Part shown: positions 35,749-45,287 of the stretch, piece by piece
How the letters are laid out: each line of letters opens with the position of its first letter
Position numbering within the stretch: the first letter of the stretch is position 1
Origin: Cryobacterium sp. PH31-L1
GTDB lineage: Bacteria; Actinomycetota; Actinomycetes; Actinomycetales; Microbacteriaceae
Direction of reading: 5' to 3'
Assembly: GCF_030063145.1 (NCBI RefSeq)
Contig: NZ_JASISM010000005.1
Location: forward strand, 1-64,000
DNA length: 64,000 nucleotides
Made by a program: the position numbers and the translations under genes
Notes under the pieces: model-generated
What the model was told of the DNA's origin: nothing
Database searches by the model: none
The model's input: only the letters and a program-made list of their open reading frames with translations

Positions 35749-36666
35749 TTAGAAGCCGAGGCGGCCGAGCTGCTTCGGGTCGCGCTGCCATTCCTTGGCG
35801 ATTTTCACCCGCAGGGACAGGAACACGCGCTTGCCGACGAGCGGTTCGATCTGCTTGCGGGCGCGGGTGCCGACATCCTTGAGCCGGCTGCCCGACTTGC
35901 CAATGATGATGCCCTTCTGGCTGTCACGCTCGACGAACAGGTTGGCGTAGATCTCGACCAGTTCCTGGTCGTCGCGCTCGATGATGTCGTCGATGGTGAC
36001 GGCGATGGAGTGCGGCAGCTCGTCGGTGACGCCCTCGAGGGCAGCCTCGCGGATGAATTCAGAGATGCGCGACTCGAGGGTCTCGTCGGTGACGGTATCG
36101 GCCGGGTAGAGGGGGGCATCCGCGTGTGGCAGCAGACGCAGCAGCTCGGTGGCGAGGGTGTCCAGCTGGATCCGGCTGGTCGAGGAGATCGGCACGATCG
36201 CCTCCCAGTCCCGCAACTGTGAAACGGCGAGCAGCTGGTTGGCGACGTTGGTCTTGGAGGACGCATCAATCTTCGTGACGATGGCGACCTTCTTGGCGCG
36301 CGGGAAGGCATCCAGTTGTTCGTTGATGAACTTATCGCCCGGGCCGATGGGCTCGTTGGCCGGGATGCACAGACCGATCACGTCGACGCCGGCCAGGGTC
36401 GCGGTGACCAGGCTGTTGAGGCGCTCGCCGAGAAGGGTGCGCGGGCGGTGGATTCCGGGGGTATCGACCAAAATGAGCTGGCCGTTCTTCTGGTGCACGA
36501 TGCCGCGGATGGCCCGGCGGGTAGTTTGCGGCTTCGACGACGTGATCGCGACCTTCTCCCCCACCAGCGCGTTCGTCAGGGTGGACTTGCCCACGTTCGG
36601 GCGTCCCACAAACGAGACGAATCCTGCTCGGTAATCGGCGGGGTGTGCCGGTGTTGCTTCGCTCAT
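35749..36666 (-). CDS. era: GTPase Era
   Basis: Essential GTPase of 305 residues that binds the 3' end of 16S rRNA during 30S maturation. G1 is GRPNVGKST at 21-29, G3 VDTPGIH, and G4 TKID. The KH domain at the C-terminus has IIGKSGSRLKDVGTRARKQIE. The ATG overlaps the end of the CBS-domain gene upstream (ATGA). It closes the long hrcA-era gene run. Confidence 0.96.
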   Translation of the reverse strand: MSEATPAHPADYRAGFVSFVGRPNVGKSTLTNALVGEKVAITSSKPQTTRRAIRGIVHQKNGQLILVDTPGIHRPRTLLGERLNSLVTATLAGVDVIGLCIPANEPIGPGDKFINEQLDAFPRAKKVAIVTKIDASSKTNVANQLLAVSQLRDWEAIVPISSTSRIQLDTLATELLRLLPHADAPLYPADTVTDETLESRISEFIREAALEGVTDELPHSIAVTIDDIIERDDQELVEIYANLFVERDSQKGIIIGKSGSRLKDVGTRARKQIEPLVGKRVFLSLRVKIAKEWQRDPKQLGRLGF

Positions 36667-37988
36667 GACCGTTCTCCTTCATCATCAGACACTGTGTTCG
36701 TTACCGTGAGGAATGCGGTCTGCGCATCAATCAAAGCTTCATCGCGTTCCACCAGCACGGTGCTGATGCGTTTGCGCCGGCCTTCGGTGCGTTCGGCGGT
36801 GAGGTTGAGTCCACTGACCGACGCGACCGATCCGGCCACGGGAAGGCGCCCGAGGGCTTTGGCCAGCAGGCCTCCCACCGAGTCGACGTCGTCGTCGTCG
36901 AGTTCCAGGTCGAACAGCTCTCCCAGTTCGTCGACCGGCAGCCGGGCGCTCACCCGAAAATGGCCGTCACCGAGGTCTTCGACCTCGACCACGTCACGGT
37001 CGTATTCGTCGGAGATGTCGCCGACAAGCTCCTCGATCAGGTCTTCGAGGGTCACCAGGCCGGCAATTCCGCCGTACTCGTCGACGACCATGGCCAGGTG
37101 GTTGGACTCCAGCTGCATCTGGCGCAGCATGTCGTCAGCCTTCTTCGACTCCGGCACGAACACGGCCGGCCTGGCCAGGTCGGCCACGGTGAGCTGCAGC
37201 GCGTTGATCGGCCGCTCGAATACCAGCCGTGCCACGTCACGCAGGTACAGGATGCCGGCAACGTCGTCGACCTCGCCGTCCAGCACGGGCACCCGTGAGG
37301 TTCCGGTGCGGAGGAACAGGCCCATGGCCGCGTCGATGGTGGCGTCGGCGTCGATGGTGATCATGTCGGTGCGCGGAATCATCACCTCGCGCACGACCGT
37401 CTCGCTGAATTCGAAGATGGAGTGGATGAGCGCGCGGTCGTCTTCCTCGATCACGTCGAGCTCGGTCGCCTCGTCGACCATGCTGAGCAGCTGGTCTTCT
37501 GAGGTGAAGGTGGCGAGTTTGGTACGCCCGGGTGTGACCCGGTTGCCGAGGGCTACCAGAGCGTTGGCAATCGGTCCGAGGAGCACGCGGGCGACGTGAA
37601 CGAGCAGCGCGGTCGCGGTCAGTAAATTAACCGGATGCGCGCGGCCCACGCTGCGCGGGCTCGCCCCGACCAACACGAACGAGACCGAGGTCATGATGAG
37701 CGCGGACAGTAGGAGAGCCAGCCAGAGGGCATTGATCGTAGTTGCAAAGACCAGCGTCACCAGCACGGCGGCGGTGGTCTCAGCGGTGATCCGGATGAAG
37801 TTGATCGCGTTCAGGTGCGCGCCGGTGTCGTCGGCGATGGCCTGGAGCGACCGTTTGGCGCGATGATTGGGCACCAGGCTCGCGATATCGGCCCGGGACT
37901 GGGTCGTGATCGCGGCATCAACGGCGGCCATGAGCCCGGCGAAAACCACCAGGATGACCGCCGCATAAATAAACCACACGATGAGCAT
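36663..37988 (-). CDS. CorC/HlyC-family CBS-domain membrane protein
   Basis: A 441-residue protein with an N-terminal DUF21 (CNNM) membrane domain of about four helices, a CBS pair (MIPRTDMITIDADATIDAAMGLFLRTGTSRVPVL and VPESKKADDMLRQMQLESNHLAMVVDEYGGIAGLVTLEDLIEELVG) and a CorC_HlyC domain. Family members are linked to magnesium/cobalt efflux. It lies between ybeY and era with overlaps at both ends, the conserved bacterial order. Confidence 0.92.
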   Translation of the reverse strand: MLIVWFIYAAVILVVFAGLMAAVDAAITTQSRADIASLVPNHRAKRSLQAIADDTGAHLNAINFIRITAETTAAVLVTLVFATTINALWLALLLSALIMTSVSFVLVGASPRSVGRAHPVNLLTATALLVHVARVLLGPIANALVALGNRVTPGRTKLATFTSEDQLLSMVDEATELDVIEEDDRALIHSIFEFSETVVREVMIPRTDMITIDADATIDAAMGLFLRTGTSRVPVLDGEVDDVAGILYLRDVARLVFERPINALQLTVADLARPAVFVPESKKADDMLRQMQLESNHLAMVVDEYGGIAGLVTLEDLIEELVGDISDEYDRDVVEVEDLGDGHFRVSARLPVDELGELFDLELDDDDVDSVGGLLAKALGRLPVAGSVASVSGLNLTAERTEGRRKRISTVLVERDEALIDAQTAFLTVTNTVSDDEGERS

Positions 37989-38452
37989 CAGGGGCGTTGT
38001 CGTTCCTGCATGGCGAAGCCGATGAGAATGTCGCGCTGAATGCCGAACATTTCCTTTTCTTCATCGGGTTCGGCGTGGTCGAAACCGAGCAGGTGCAGCA
38101 CGCCGTGGGTAGTCAGCAGCAGCAGCTCGTCGAGGGTGCTGTGGCCGGCGGTTTCCGCCTGTTCCTTGGCGACCTGCGGGCAGAGCACGATATCGCCCAG
38201 CAGACCGGGCGGGGTTTCCTGTTCCTCGGTGCCGGGGCGGAGTTCGTCCATCGGAAAGCTCAGCACGTCGGTGGGGCCGGGCTCGTCCATCCACTGCACG
38301 TGCAGTTGTTCCATGGCGCCCTCATCGACGAGCACGATGGCGAGTTCCGCGTCGGCGTGCACGTGCATGGTGTCGAGCGCGAAGGCAGCGAGGCGCTGGA
38401 TGGCTGCCTCATCGACCGGGATAGCCGACTCGTTGTTGATTTCGATGCTCAA
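37988..38452 (-). CDS. ybeY: Endoribonuclease YbeY
   Basis: Metal-dependent RNase of 154 residues involved in 16S rRNA 3'-end processing and ribosome quality control. The zinc motif [11 protein letters not shown] (H3XH5XH pattern) lies near residue 120. [16 protein letters not shown] is the other conserved block. It overlaps phoH by 4 bases and the CorC-like gene by one (TGATG). Confidence 0.95.
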   Translation of the reverse strand: MSIEINNESAIPVDEAAIQRLAAFALDTMHVHADAELAIVLVDEGAMEQLHVQWMDEPGPTDVLSFPMDELRPGTEEQETPPGLLGDIVLCPQVAKEQAETAGHSTLDELLLLTTHGVLHLLGFDHAEPDEEKEMFGIQRDILIGFAMQERQRP

Positions 38453-39504
38453 CTGGAACTCCGTTTCGGGTTGCGACCGGCGACGCTCGCGCGCTGGGGG
38501 CCGCGGTTGACAAATTCGCGCGCTTCGGCGCTCTCCTGGCGGAGGGCCTGCTTCTTCTCGTCGTACTCCGTGTAGGCGTCGACGATGCGGCCGACGAGCG
38601 AGTGTCGCACCACGTCGGCGCTGCTCAAATAGGCAAAGTGGATGTCGTCGACCCCGTCGAGCACGCGGGTGACCAGTTTGAGGCCGCTGGTGCCGGCCGG
38701 CAGGTCGACCTGGGTGACGTCACCGGTGATGACCATCTTCGAGCCGAAGCCGAGCCGGGTCAGGAACATCTTCATCTGCTCCGGCGTGGTGTTCTGGGCT
38801 TCGTCGAGCACGACGAAGCTCGCGTTGAGGGTACGCCCGCGCATATAGGCGAGCGGTGCGACCTCGATGGTTCCGGCAGCGAGCAGCTTCGGGATGAGTT
38901 CCGGGTCGAGCATTTCACCGAGCGCGTCGTAGAGCGGACGCAGGTACGGGTCGATCTTGTCGGTCAGGGTACCGGGCAGAAAGCCCAGTCGTTCGCCGGC
39001 CTCGACGGCCGGCCGGGTCAAAATGATGCGCTCGACCTCCTTGTTTTGCAGGGCGCGCACCGCCTTCGCCATGGCGAGGTAGGTTTTGCCGGTGCCGGCC
39101 GGGCCGATACCGAACACGATGGTGTTCTCGTCGATCGCGTCGACGTAATCCTTCTGACCGATCGATTTGGCCCGAATGCTCTTGTTGCGCGCCGTGAGGA
39201 TTGGGGCGCCGAGCTGGGCGGAAGGGCTCACGGAACTGTCGGCGGCGAGCATCCGTGCCGAGGTGGCGACCTCGGTCTCGCCGAGGTCGTGGCCGGCGCG
39301 AAGGGCACGTTGCAGTTCCTCGATCAGGCGGCGCACGGCTTCAACATCATCGGCCGAGCCGCCCAGGGTGACGTCGTTGCCGCGCACGTGCACGTCAACG
39401 TTGGGGTACTCGGCCTCGATGGTGCTCAGGTAGCGGTCTTCAGGGCCGAGCAGGCGCACCATGGCGACGCCATCGACGGTGAAGCGCAATTCAGAGTGTG
39501 CCAA
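38449..39504 (-). CDS. phoH: PhoH-family ATPase
   Basis: A 351-residue P-loop ATPase with an N-terminal KH-like region and the PhoH core: Walker [31 protein letters not shown], Walker [12 protein letters not shown] and GDVTQVDLP. PhoH-like proteins are probably RNA helicase-related factors acting with YbeY, which fits the overlapping genes. The short Arg/Lys/Ser-rich tail is ordinary. Confidence 0.94.
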   Translation of the reverse strand: MAHSELRFTVDGVAMVRLLGPEDRYLSTIEAEYPNVDVHVRGNDVTLGGSADDVEAVRRLIEELQRALRAGHDLGETEVATSARMLAADSSVSPSAQLGAPILTARNKSIRAKSIGQKDYVDAIDENTIVFGIGPAGTGKTYLAMAKAVRALQNKEVERIILTRPAVEAGERLGFLPGTLTDKIDPYLRPLYDALGEMLDPELIPKLLAAGTIEVAPLAYMRGRTLNASFVVLDEAQNTTPEQMKMFLTRLGFGSKMVITGDVTQVDLPAGTSGLKLVTRVLDGVDDIHFAYLSSADVVRHSLVGRIVDAYTEYDEKKQALRQESAEAREFVNRGPQRASVAGRNPKRSSS

Positions 39505-39868
39505 GCGAGTCCTCCCCCAGCTGGTCGGTCAGTTCCGGGCTGCCCATGACGTGAGCGTGCACGTGGAAGACGGACTGGCCGGCGGCCGCTCCGGTGTTGA
39601 AGACGAGACGGAACTGCCCGTGGGTGCGCTCCGCTGCGATCTGCTCGGCCACGGCCACGAGTTCGGCGAGCAGCGCCGGGTTGCCGGCGGCGAGCTCGAC
39701 CACGTTCTGGTACTGCGGGTCTTTGGTGGTGACGACGACATGCACCGGGGCTTTCGGCGCAATATCGAGGAACGCGATGATGTGCTCGGTCTCGGCGACG
39801 ATCGTCGCCGGAATCTCACGCGCGATGATGCGGCTGAAAATGGACGGCTGGGAACCGGAAGGAGACAT
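39491..39868 (-). CDS. HIT-family nucleotide-binding protein
   Basis: A 125-residue histidine-triad hydrolase acting on AMP-linked substrates such as adenosine phosphoramidates. The triad is HVHAHVMG near the C-terminus, with FLDIAPKAPVHVVV and FRLVFNTGAAAGQSV before it. Ends 14 bases inside phoH. Part of the conserved hrcA-era run. Confidence 0.93.
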   Translation of the reverse strand: MSPSGSQPSIFSRIIAREIPATIVAETEHIIAFLDIAPKAPVHVVVTTKDPQYQNVVELAAGNPALLAELVAVAEQIAAERTHGQFRLVFNTGAAAGQSVFHVHAHVMGSPELTDQLGEDSLGTL

Positions 39869-39887
39869 GCTTCTATCTTAAGCGGCG

Positions 39888-40628
39888 CTACCAGCGACCG
39901 AGCGTCGCGTTGAGGATTGCGAGAGCGGCCGGCCCTGCGGTCGACGTGCGCAGCACGGTGTCGCCGAGGCGTACCGGGGTGGCGCCGGCCTGCTCCAGCA
40001 GGAGCAGTTCGGCCGGGGAGATCCCGCCCTCGGGGCCGACCACGAGCATAATATCGCGGTCGTCGGTGGGCGGTGCCACCTCGGTGAGGCGACCGGTCGC
40101 GGTCGGGTCGAGCAGCAGCATCCGTGTCGTGGCGGCCAGCACGGCCAGCTGCTTGGTGCTGGCGAGCGGCGCGACATCGGGCAGCCAGGCCCGAATGGAT
40201 TGTTTGCTGGCCTCACGCACGATGCTGGTCCAGCGTTCGTGGCCCTTGGCGACCTTCGGGCCGTCCCATTTGGTGATGGAGCGCGCGGCGGCCCACGGAA
40301 TAACGCCGTCGACGCCGAGTTCGGTGGCGGCCTGAATGGCGAGTTCGTCGCGGTCGCCCTTGGCCAGGGCCTGAACCAAGCGGATGCGCGGCGTCGCCGC
40401 CGCCGTCTCGCTCGCCTCGTCGACGCGCAGGGTCAACACCGCGGCCTCCGCCGTCAGCACCGTTCCCTCGAGCAGCAACCCGGCTCCATTACCCAGGCGG
40501 AGCCGGTCCCCGGGGCGAACCCGGCTGACCGTGACCGCGTGCCGGGCTTCGGCGCCGTCGACAGAAACAACCTGCCCCGGGCGACACTGCGCCGCCCGGA
40601 GCGTTTCCTGCAGGTAGAAATGTGCCAC
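39888..40628 (-). CDS. rsmE: 16S rRNA (uracil-1498-N3)-methyltransferase
   Basis: SPOUT-class methyltransferase of 246 residues that modifies U1498 of 16S rRNA. N-terminal PUA-like domain (HAVTVSRVRPGDRLRLGNGAG), then the knotted domain with RIRLVQALAKGDRDELAIQAATELGVDGVIPW, LVVGPEGGISPAEL and the C-terminal VRLGDTVLRTSTAGPAAL. One base separates it from dnaJ. Confidence 0.95.
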   Translation of the reverse strand: MAHFYLQETLRAAQCRPGQVVSVDGAEARHAVTVSRVRPGDRLRLGNGAGLLLEGTVLTAEAAVLTLRVDEASETAAATPRIRLVQALAKGDRDELAIQAATELGVDGVIPWAAARSITKWDGPKVAKGHERWTSIVREASKQSIRAWLPDVAPLASTKQLAVLAATTRMLLLDPTATGRLTEVAPPTDDRDIMLVVGPEGGISPAELLLLEQAGATPVRLGDTVLRTSTAGPAALAILNATLGRW

Positions 40629-40629
40629 C

Positions 40630-41736
40630 TTAGCCGAGGAACCGGTCGCGCAGCTTGGCGAACAAACCCTGCTGGTACTGGCTCAGGGTGGGCGCGGGGG
40701 CCGCATACCGGGCGGCGAACTGTTCAATCAGGTCGCGTTCCTTGTGGTCGAGCTTGGTCGGCGTGAGTACGTGGATGCCGATCTTGAGGTCGCCACGACC
40801 GCTGCCGCGCAGCTTGGTGATGCCGCGGTCCTTGATCGTGAGTACCTCTGAGCTTTGCGAACCTGCACGAATCTCCACCTCGATGTCACCGTCGAGGGCC
40901 TTCACGGTGACGCTCGTACCGAGAATGGCACTGGTCATCGGCACGTCGAGCGAGCACATCAGGTCGTCACCGTCACGGCTGAACACGTCGTGGTGGCGCA
41001 CCTTCATCTCGAGGTAGAGGTCGCCGTTCGGGCCGGCGGCCGGGCCGGCCTCGCCGCTTCCGGGCATCTGGAGGCGGAGGCCCGTGTCGACGCCGGCCGG
41101 GATATCGACCGGAACCGTGCGGCGGGCGCGCACGCGGCCCTGGCCGGAACAGGTCATGCAGGGTGTGGCGATAATGGTGCCGTAGCCACGGCAGGATCCA
41201 CACGGGCTCGACGTCATCACGTTGCCGAGCAGGGAGCGCACGGCGCGCTGGATACTCCCGGTGCCGTGGCAGATATCGCAGGTGATCGGTGACGTGCCGG
41301 GCGCGCAGCATGAGCCCTTGCAGGTGTCGCAGACAATCGCGGTGTCGACGTCGAGATCGCGGTGCGTGCCGAAGATGACCTCGTCGAGGTCGAGCTCGAC
41401 CCGAATGAGAGCGTCCTGACCGCGTTCGCGGCGGGAGCGCGGTCCGCGGCTGCTGCCGCCTCCCCCGCCGAAGAAGGTCTCGAAAATATCACCGAAGTTG
41501 CCGAAGTTCTGACCGTCGAAGCCGCCGTTCTGGCCGCCGCCCTGGTCGTACTTCTGGCGCTGATTCGCGTCACTCAGCACGTCGTAGGCGTGCGTGATGC
41601 TCTTGAACCGTTCCGACGCCTCGGCGCCGGGGTTCACGTCGGGGTGCAGTTCGCGGGCCAGACGACGGTACGCCTTCTTGATTTGATCGGTGGTCGCGTC
41701 GCGGTCGACGCCCAACGCTTCGTAGTGGTCAGCCAA
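40630..41736 (-). CDS. dnaJ: Molecular chaperone DnaJ (DnaJ2)
   Basis: DnaK co-chaperone of 368 residues. J domain with HPD in LHPDVNPG, a Gly/Phe-rich linker ([24 protein letters not shown]), then four CxxCxGxG-type zinc repeats: CDTCKGSC (last Gly replaced by Cys), [16 protein letters not shown] and CMTCSGQG, and two C-terminal substrate-binding domains. The link to hrcA marks it as the second actinobacterial DnaJ, expected to be under HrcA control. Confidence 0.96.
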   Translation of the reverse strand: MADHYEALGVDRDATTDQIKKAYRRLARELHPDVNPGAEASERFKSITHAYDVLSDANQRQKYDQGGGQNGGFDGQNFGNFGDIFETFFGGGGGSSRGPRSRRERGQDALIRVELDLDEVIFGTHRDLDVDTAIVCDTCKGSCCAPGTSPITCDICHGTGSIQRAVRSLLGNVMTSSPCGSCRGYGTIIATPCMTCSGQGRVRARRTVPVDIPAGVDTGLRLQMPGSGEAGPAAGPNGDLYLEMKVRHHDVFSRDGDDLMCSLDVPMTSAILGTSVTVKALDGDIEVEIRAGSQSSEVLTIKDRGITKLRGSGRGDLKIGIHVLTPTKLDHKERDLIEQFAARYAAPAPTLSQYQQGLFAKLRDRFLG

Positions 41737-41802
41737 AGGTGGCTCTCCTTGAGTTGTGATGGTTGTTCGAAATGATGAAGAGGCCGCCGGGCGGCCCGAG
41801 CT

Positions 41803-42822
41803 TTAGGTCTCGCCGAGCAGGCGAGAGAGGTAACGGGCGACGGCGCGCACAGCCGCCATATTATTGGAATAGTCCATGCGGGTCGGCCCGAGCACGCCGA
41901 GGCGGGCCAGGTTGCCGTTGGCCGTATAGCCACTGGTCAGCACGCTCGCCTCCGGCAGGCCGAAAGCCGCATTCTCGCGGCCGATGCTCACCGACACGCC
42001 GTGCTGGTCGGTCTCCATCTCGCCGAACAGGCGCAACAGCACCACCTGCTCTTCGATAGCTTCGAGCACCGGATAAATACTGCCGGAGAAGTCCTCTTCG
42101 GTGCGCACCAGGTTCGCCGCACCGGCCATGACCAGCTTGTCCTGCCGGTTGGAACCGACCTGGTCGGAGAGGGTACTGGTGATGAGGTCGACGATCGGCT
42201 GCAAAGCTGGTGACCCCGGCCAGACGCTCGCGGCGAGGGCAGCGGATGCCTCGGCCATGCCGAGCCCGACCACGGCGACATTGAGACGGGCGCGCACCTC
42301 GCCGAGCGTCGGCTCGTCGAGCGCACACGGCAGGTCGATCACGCGCTGTTCCACCCCGCCGGAATCGGTGATCAGCACCGACAGGATTCGGGTCTCGGTC
42401 AGCGGCACGAACTCGATGTGGCGAACCTTGGCACGCGACAGCGAGGGGTACTGCACGAGCGCGACCTGATGGGTGAGCTGCGAGAGCAGCCGAACACTGC
42501 GCACGAGCACCTCGTCGAGATCGGCGGAGTGGCCGAGGAACGTTTCGATGGCCTGACGCTGGGCCGAGGTGAGCGGACGCAGGTCGGCGAGGTGGTCGAC
42601 GAAAACGCGGTAGCCCTTGTCGGTGGGAATGCGTCCGGAGGAGGTGTGCGGCGCCGCGATCAGCTCTTCTTCTTCGAGCAGGGCCATGTCGTTGCGAATG
42701 GTAGCGGCGGAGACGCCGAAGGAGTGCCGGTCCACGATGGATTTGGAGCCGACGGGTTCGCGGGAAGCCACGTAGTCCTGCACGATCACGCGCAGAACAT
42801 CGAGGCCACGGTCGGAAACCAT
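41803..42822 (-). CDS. hrcA: Heat-inducible transcription repressor HrcA
   Basis: Repressor of 339 residues that binds CIRCE sites and releases them on heat shock. N-terminal winged helix (LDVLRVIVQDYVASREPVGSKSIV, VSAATIRNDMALLEEEELI, PHTSSGRIPTDKGYRVFVDHL), followed by the GAF-like HrcA domain ending TRMDYSNNMAAVRAVARYLS. A CIRCE element lies about 100 bp upstream, so it should repress itself and the downstream genes. Confidence 0.97.
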   Translation of the reverse strand: MVSDRGLDVLRVIVQDYVASREPVGSKSIVDRHSFGVSAATIRNDMALLEEEELIAAPHTSSGRIPTDKGYRVFVDHLADLRPLTSAQRQAIETFLGHSADLDEVLVRSVRLLSQLTHQVALVQYPSLSRAKVRHIEFVPLTETRILSVLITDSGGVEQRVIDLPCALDEPTLGEVRARLNVAVVGLGMAEASAALAASVWPGSPALQPIVDLITSTLSDQVGSNRQDKLVMAGAANLVRTEEDFSGSIYPVLEAIEEQVVLLRLFGEMETDQHGVSVSIGRENAAFGLPEASVLTSGYTANGNLARLGVLGPTRMDYSNNMAAVRAVARYLSRLLGET

Positions 42823-42923
42823 GTCGCCCGCCTTCCTGATTCTTGAAGTTGTCGATCAGCCCAGCGGATGTCGCCAGCCTCACGCCGGTGGGCGCGCCAG
42901 AAAGCAGGTTTGCCGGCGCGTCG

Positions 42924-42950
42924 TTGGCACTCGCATCCACTGACTGCTAA
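42924..42950. promoter_or_regulatory. CIRCE element upstream of hrcA
   Basis: TTGGCACTC, 9 bases, GACTGCTAA: each half differs from the consensus (TTAGCACTC-N9-GAGTGCTAA) at one position. TAGGAT abuts it on the minus strand (42955-42950) and could be the hrcA -10 box, so bound HrcA would block initiation. The site also lies upstream of the divergent DUF4870 gene. Confidence 0.85.
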
Positions 42951-42989
42951 TCCTATCGCGACCGGCCGGGTTCCGCCTGAGTACAGCCA

Positions 42990-43018
42990 TTGCCAGTACC
43001 TCGAAGTGAGCGTTTAAT
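42990..43018 (+). promoter_or_regulatory. Promoter of the DUF4870 gene
   Basis: TTGCCA (42990-42995) and TTTAAT (43013-43018) with a 17-base spacer, about 40 bp before the start codon. The -35 box is 40 bp from the CIRCE element. Confidence 0.6.
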
Positions 43019-43057
43019 TACCGCTATACGCTCCCACCTCTTTGAGCGAAAGGCACG

Positions 43058-43543
43058 ATGATGAGCGATCCACAGGCGCAACCTCCCGGTGATTCGAACT
43101 ACCGTGAGCCCAACGTCGGCCAGCCGCAATATGGCCAACCGCCGAACAGTCAGCCCGGTGCAAGTCCCTATTCCACGCCGGTCGTGGCTGCCCCGCTCTC
43201 GGAGGCCGACGATCGACAGTGGGCCTCGCTGGCACACCTCGGCGGCATCCTGAGCTTTCTCCCGTCCCTGATCATCTGGCTGATCTTCAAGGACCGGGGG
43301 CGCTTCACCAACACCGAGGCGAAGGAGGCGCTGAACTTTCAGATCACCCTGCTGATCGCCTATGTCGCTATCACCGTCGTCTCAACGTTCCTCGCCCTGG
43401 TCACGTTCGGAATCGGTGGACTGCTCGTCTTCTTGGGCTGGATCGTCTGGCTGGCCGGGGTGGTCTTCTCGATCATGGGGTTTGTGCAGGCCAAGGACGG
43501 AAAGAACTACCGGTACCCGTTTGCGCTACGCCTGATCAAGTAG
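43058..43543 (+). CDS. DUF4870 membrane protein
   Basis: A 161-residue protein with a Pro/Gln/Asn-rich soluble N-terminus (about 45 residues) and the DUF4870 membrane core: WASLAHLGGILSFLPSLIIWLIFKDRG, EAKEALNFQITLLIAYVAITVVSTFLAL, then two more helices and a PFALRLIK tail. Function unknown. A GAAAGG ribosome-binding site fits ATG 43058 or 43061. A near-paralogue follows 90 bp downstream. Confidence 0.85.
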   Translation: MMSDPQAQPPGDSNYREPNVGQPQYGQPPNSQPGASPYSTPVVAAPLSEADDRQWASLAHLGGILSFLPSLIIWLIFKDRGRFTNTEAKEALNFQITLLIAYVAITVVSTFLALVTFGIGGLLVFLGWIVWLAGVVFSIMGFVQAKDGKNYRYPFALRLIK

Positions 43544-43634
43544 CGTCTCCTGGCTCAGGCCGGCGGCGGGGCGATTAGTCTGGAAGTCACTGGCACCGCC
43601 GTGCCAGTGACCGGCCGTACAGCGAGAGGCCCTC

Positions 43635-44021
43635 ATGTCTGAGCAGAATCCGTACCAGTCCACCCCCGCCACCCCGATGCGCCCCGCGGACGAGAAGTTG
43701 TGGGCGACGCTCATCCACGTCGGTGGGATTATCTTCAGCGCGGCAGCCCTGGGTTTCGTGCCGGCCCTCATCGGCTACCTCGTGCTGCGAGATCGCGGCC
43801 CGTTCATCCGCGCGCACACCGCGACCGCCCTGAACTTTCAGATTTCCCTCTTGATTTACGCTGCGGTACTCATTCCGATCACGATCGTCACGATCGGCAT
43901 CGGCGGCATTCTCTACATACCGCTAGCGATCGTGGCCGTCGTGTTCATGATTCTGGCGGCGCTGGCCGCGAACCGTGGACAGGGTTATACCTACCCGCTC
44001 ACGATCAAGTTCGTCAGCTAA
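43635..44021 (+). CDS. DUF4870 membrane protein (second copy)
   Basis: A 128-residue paralogue of the preceding protein with a shorter N-terminus: LWATLIHVGGIIFSAAALGFVPALIGYLVLRDRGPF, HTATALNFQISLLIYAAVLIPITIV and a C-terminal YTYPLTIKFVS. The tandem pair probably arose by duplication. It converges on hemW. Confidence 0.85.
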   Translation: MSEQNPYQSTPATPMRPADEKLWATLIHVGGIIFSAAALGFVPALIGYLVLRDRGPFIRAHTATALNFQISLLIYAAVLIPITIVTIGIGGILYIPLAIVAVVFMILAALAANRGQGYTYPLTIKFVS

Positions 44022-44043
44022 GCCCCGCTTTAGTCGCTCAGCT

Positions 44044-45267
44044 CTAGTCGCTCAGCCGCCGCACCACGGCGTCCGCCAGCAGCCGTCCGCGCAGGGTCAG
44101 TTCAATGGTCCCGGCAAGGGCGGCTTTGGCGTTGATGAGCTCGTCCGCGATGAGGCTGGCCACTTCGCGGCGTCCGTCCGCCGAGAGCGAGGCGACCGGG
44201 ATACCGGTGCGGATTCGACTCTGCAGGAGGATGCGTTCGAGCTCACGGGTGGGCGCGTCGAGCGTTTCGCGACCCGCCGCCGGGGACAGGCCGCCGAGCA
44301 TCCGTTCGGAATAGGCGGCCGGATGCTTGACGTTCCACCAGCGCACCCCGCCGACATGGCTGTGCGCGCCGGGGCCGACGCCCCACCAGTCCTGGCCGGT
44401 CCAGTAGGCCAGGTTGTGGCGGGAGCGGTGCGCGTCGCTCGTGGCCCAGTTGCTGACCTCGTACCAGTCATACCCAGCGGCCGCGAGCAGCTCGTCGGCC
44501 AGTTCGTAAAAGTCGGCCTGCTGGTCGTCGTCGGTCGGGGCGATCTCGCCGCGCCGAATCTGCCGAGCCAGCTTGGTGCCGTCTTCGACGATGAGCGAAT
44601 ACGCGCTGAGATGGTCGGGGTGCAGGCTGAGCGCCTGCTCCAGGCTGGCGCGCCAGTCGGCGAGCGATTCCCCCGGCGTGCCGTAGATGAGGTCAAGGCT
44701 CACATCGAGCCCGGCGGCCCGGGCCCACTCGACGACGAGCGGCACCCGCTCTGGATCATGGGTGCGTTCGAGCGTCGCGAGCACGTGCGGCACCGCGGAC
44801 TGCATGCCGAAGGACACCCTGGTGAATCCGGCATCGGCGAGAGCCTGGAGGTAGGCCGCGTCAACCGAATCGGGGTTGGCTTCGGTGGTGACCTCGGCGC
44901 CGTCCTTCAGGCCCCACTGGTCGCGCACGGCTGCGAGCATTTTCCCGAGGTCGGTCACCGGCAGCAGCGTCGGCGTGCCTCCCCCGAAGAACACCGTCGC
45001 CACCGGGCGGTCCGGCACGCCGGACTCGGTCAGGATGCGGCCGGCGGCCTGCACCTCGAGCACGGCCTGGCTGGCGTAGTCGCTCTGCTTGACGCCGCGC
45101 AGTTCGGTCGCGGTGTAGGTGTTGAAGTCGCAGTAGCCGCAGCGCACCCGGCAGAACGGAACGTGCAGGTAGACGCCGAAATCGCGCCGTGTCGCGTTGA
45201 CTGCGGCCGACGCGGGAAGGAGGCCGTCGTCGGGTGCGGGTTCGCCGACGGGGTGGGGTCCGGCCAT
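44044..45267 (-). CDS. hemW: HemW-type radical SAM protein
   Basis: A 407-residue radical SAM protein related to coproporphyrinogen III oxidase HemN but of the HemW heme-chaperone group. The iron-sulfur site is Cys39, Cys43 and Cys46 in FCRVRCGYCDF; the fourth Cys that HemN has shortly after is replaced by Asn (CDFN), as in HemW. TVFFGGGTPTLLP and TTEANPDSVD are the next radical SAM blocks. Annotated in many genomes as HemN by mistake. Confidence 0.9.
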   Translation of the reverse strand: MAGPHPVGEPAPDDGLLPASAAVNATRRDFGVYLHVPFCRVRCGYCDFNTYTATELRGVKQSDYASQAVLEVQAAGRILTESGVPDRPVATVFFGGGTPTLLPVTDLGKMLAAVRDQWGLKDGAEVTTEANPDSVDAAYLQALADAGFTRVSFGMQSAVPHVLATLERTHDPERVPLVVEWARAAGLDVSLDLIYGTPGESLADWRASLEQALSLHPDHLSAYSLIVEDGTKLARQIRRGEIAPTDDDQQADFYELADELLAAAGYDWYEVSNWATSDAHRSRHNLAYWTGQDWWGVGPGAHSHVGGVRWWNVKHPAAYSERMLGGLSPAAGRETLDAPTRELERILLQSRIRTGIPVASLSADGRREVASLIADELINAKAALAGTIELTLRGRLLADAVVRRLSD

Positions 45268-45287
45268 GGGTGGTGCTCCAGTACGTT

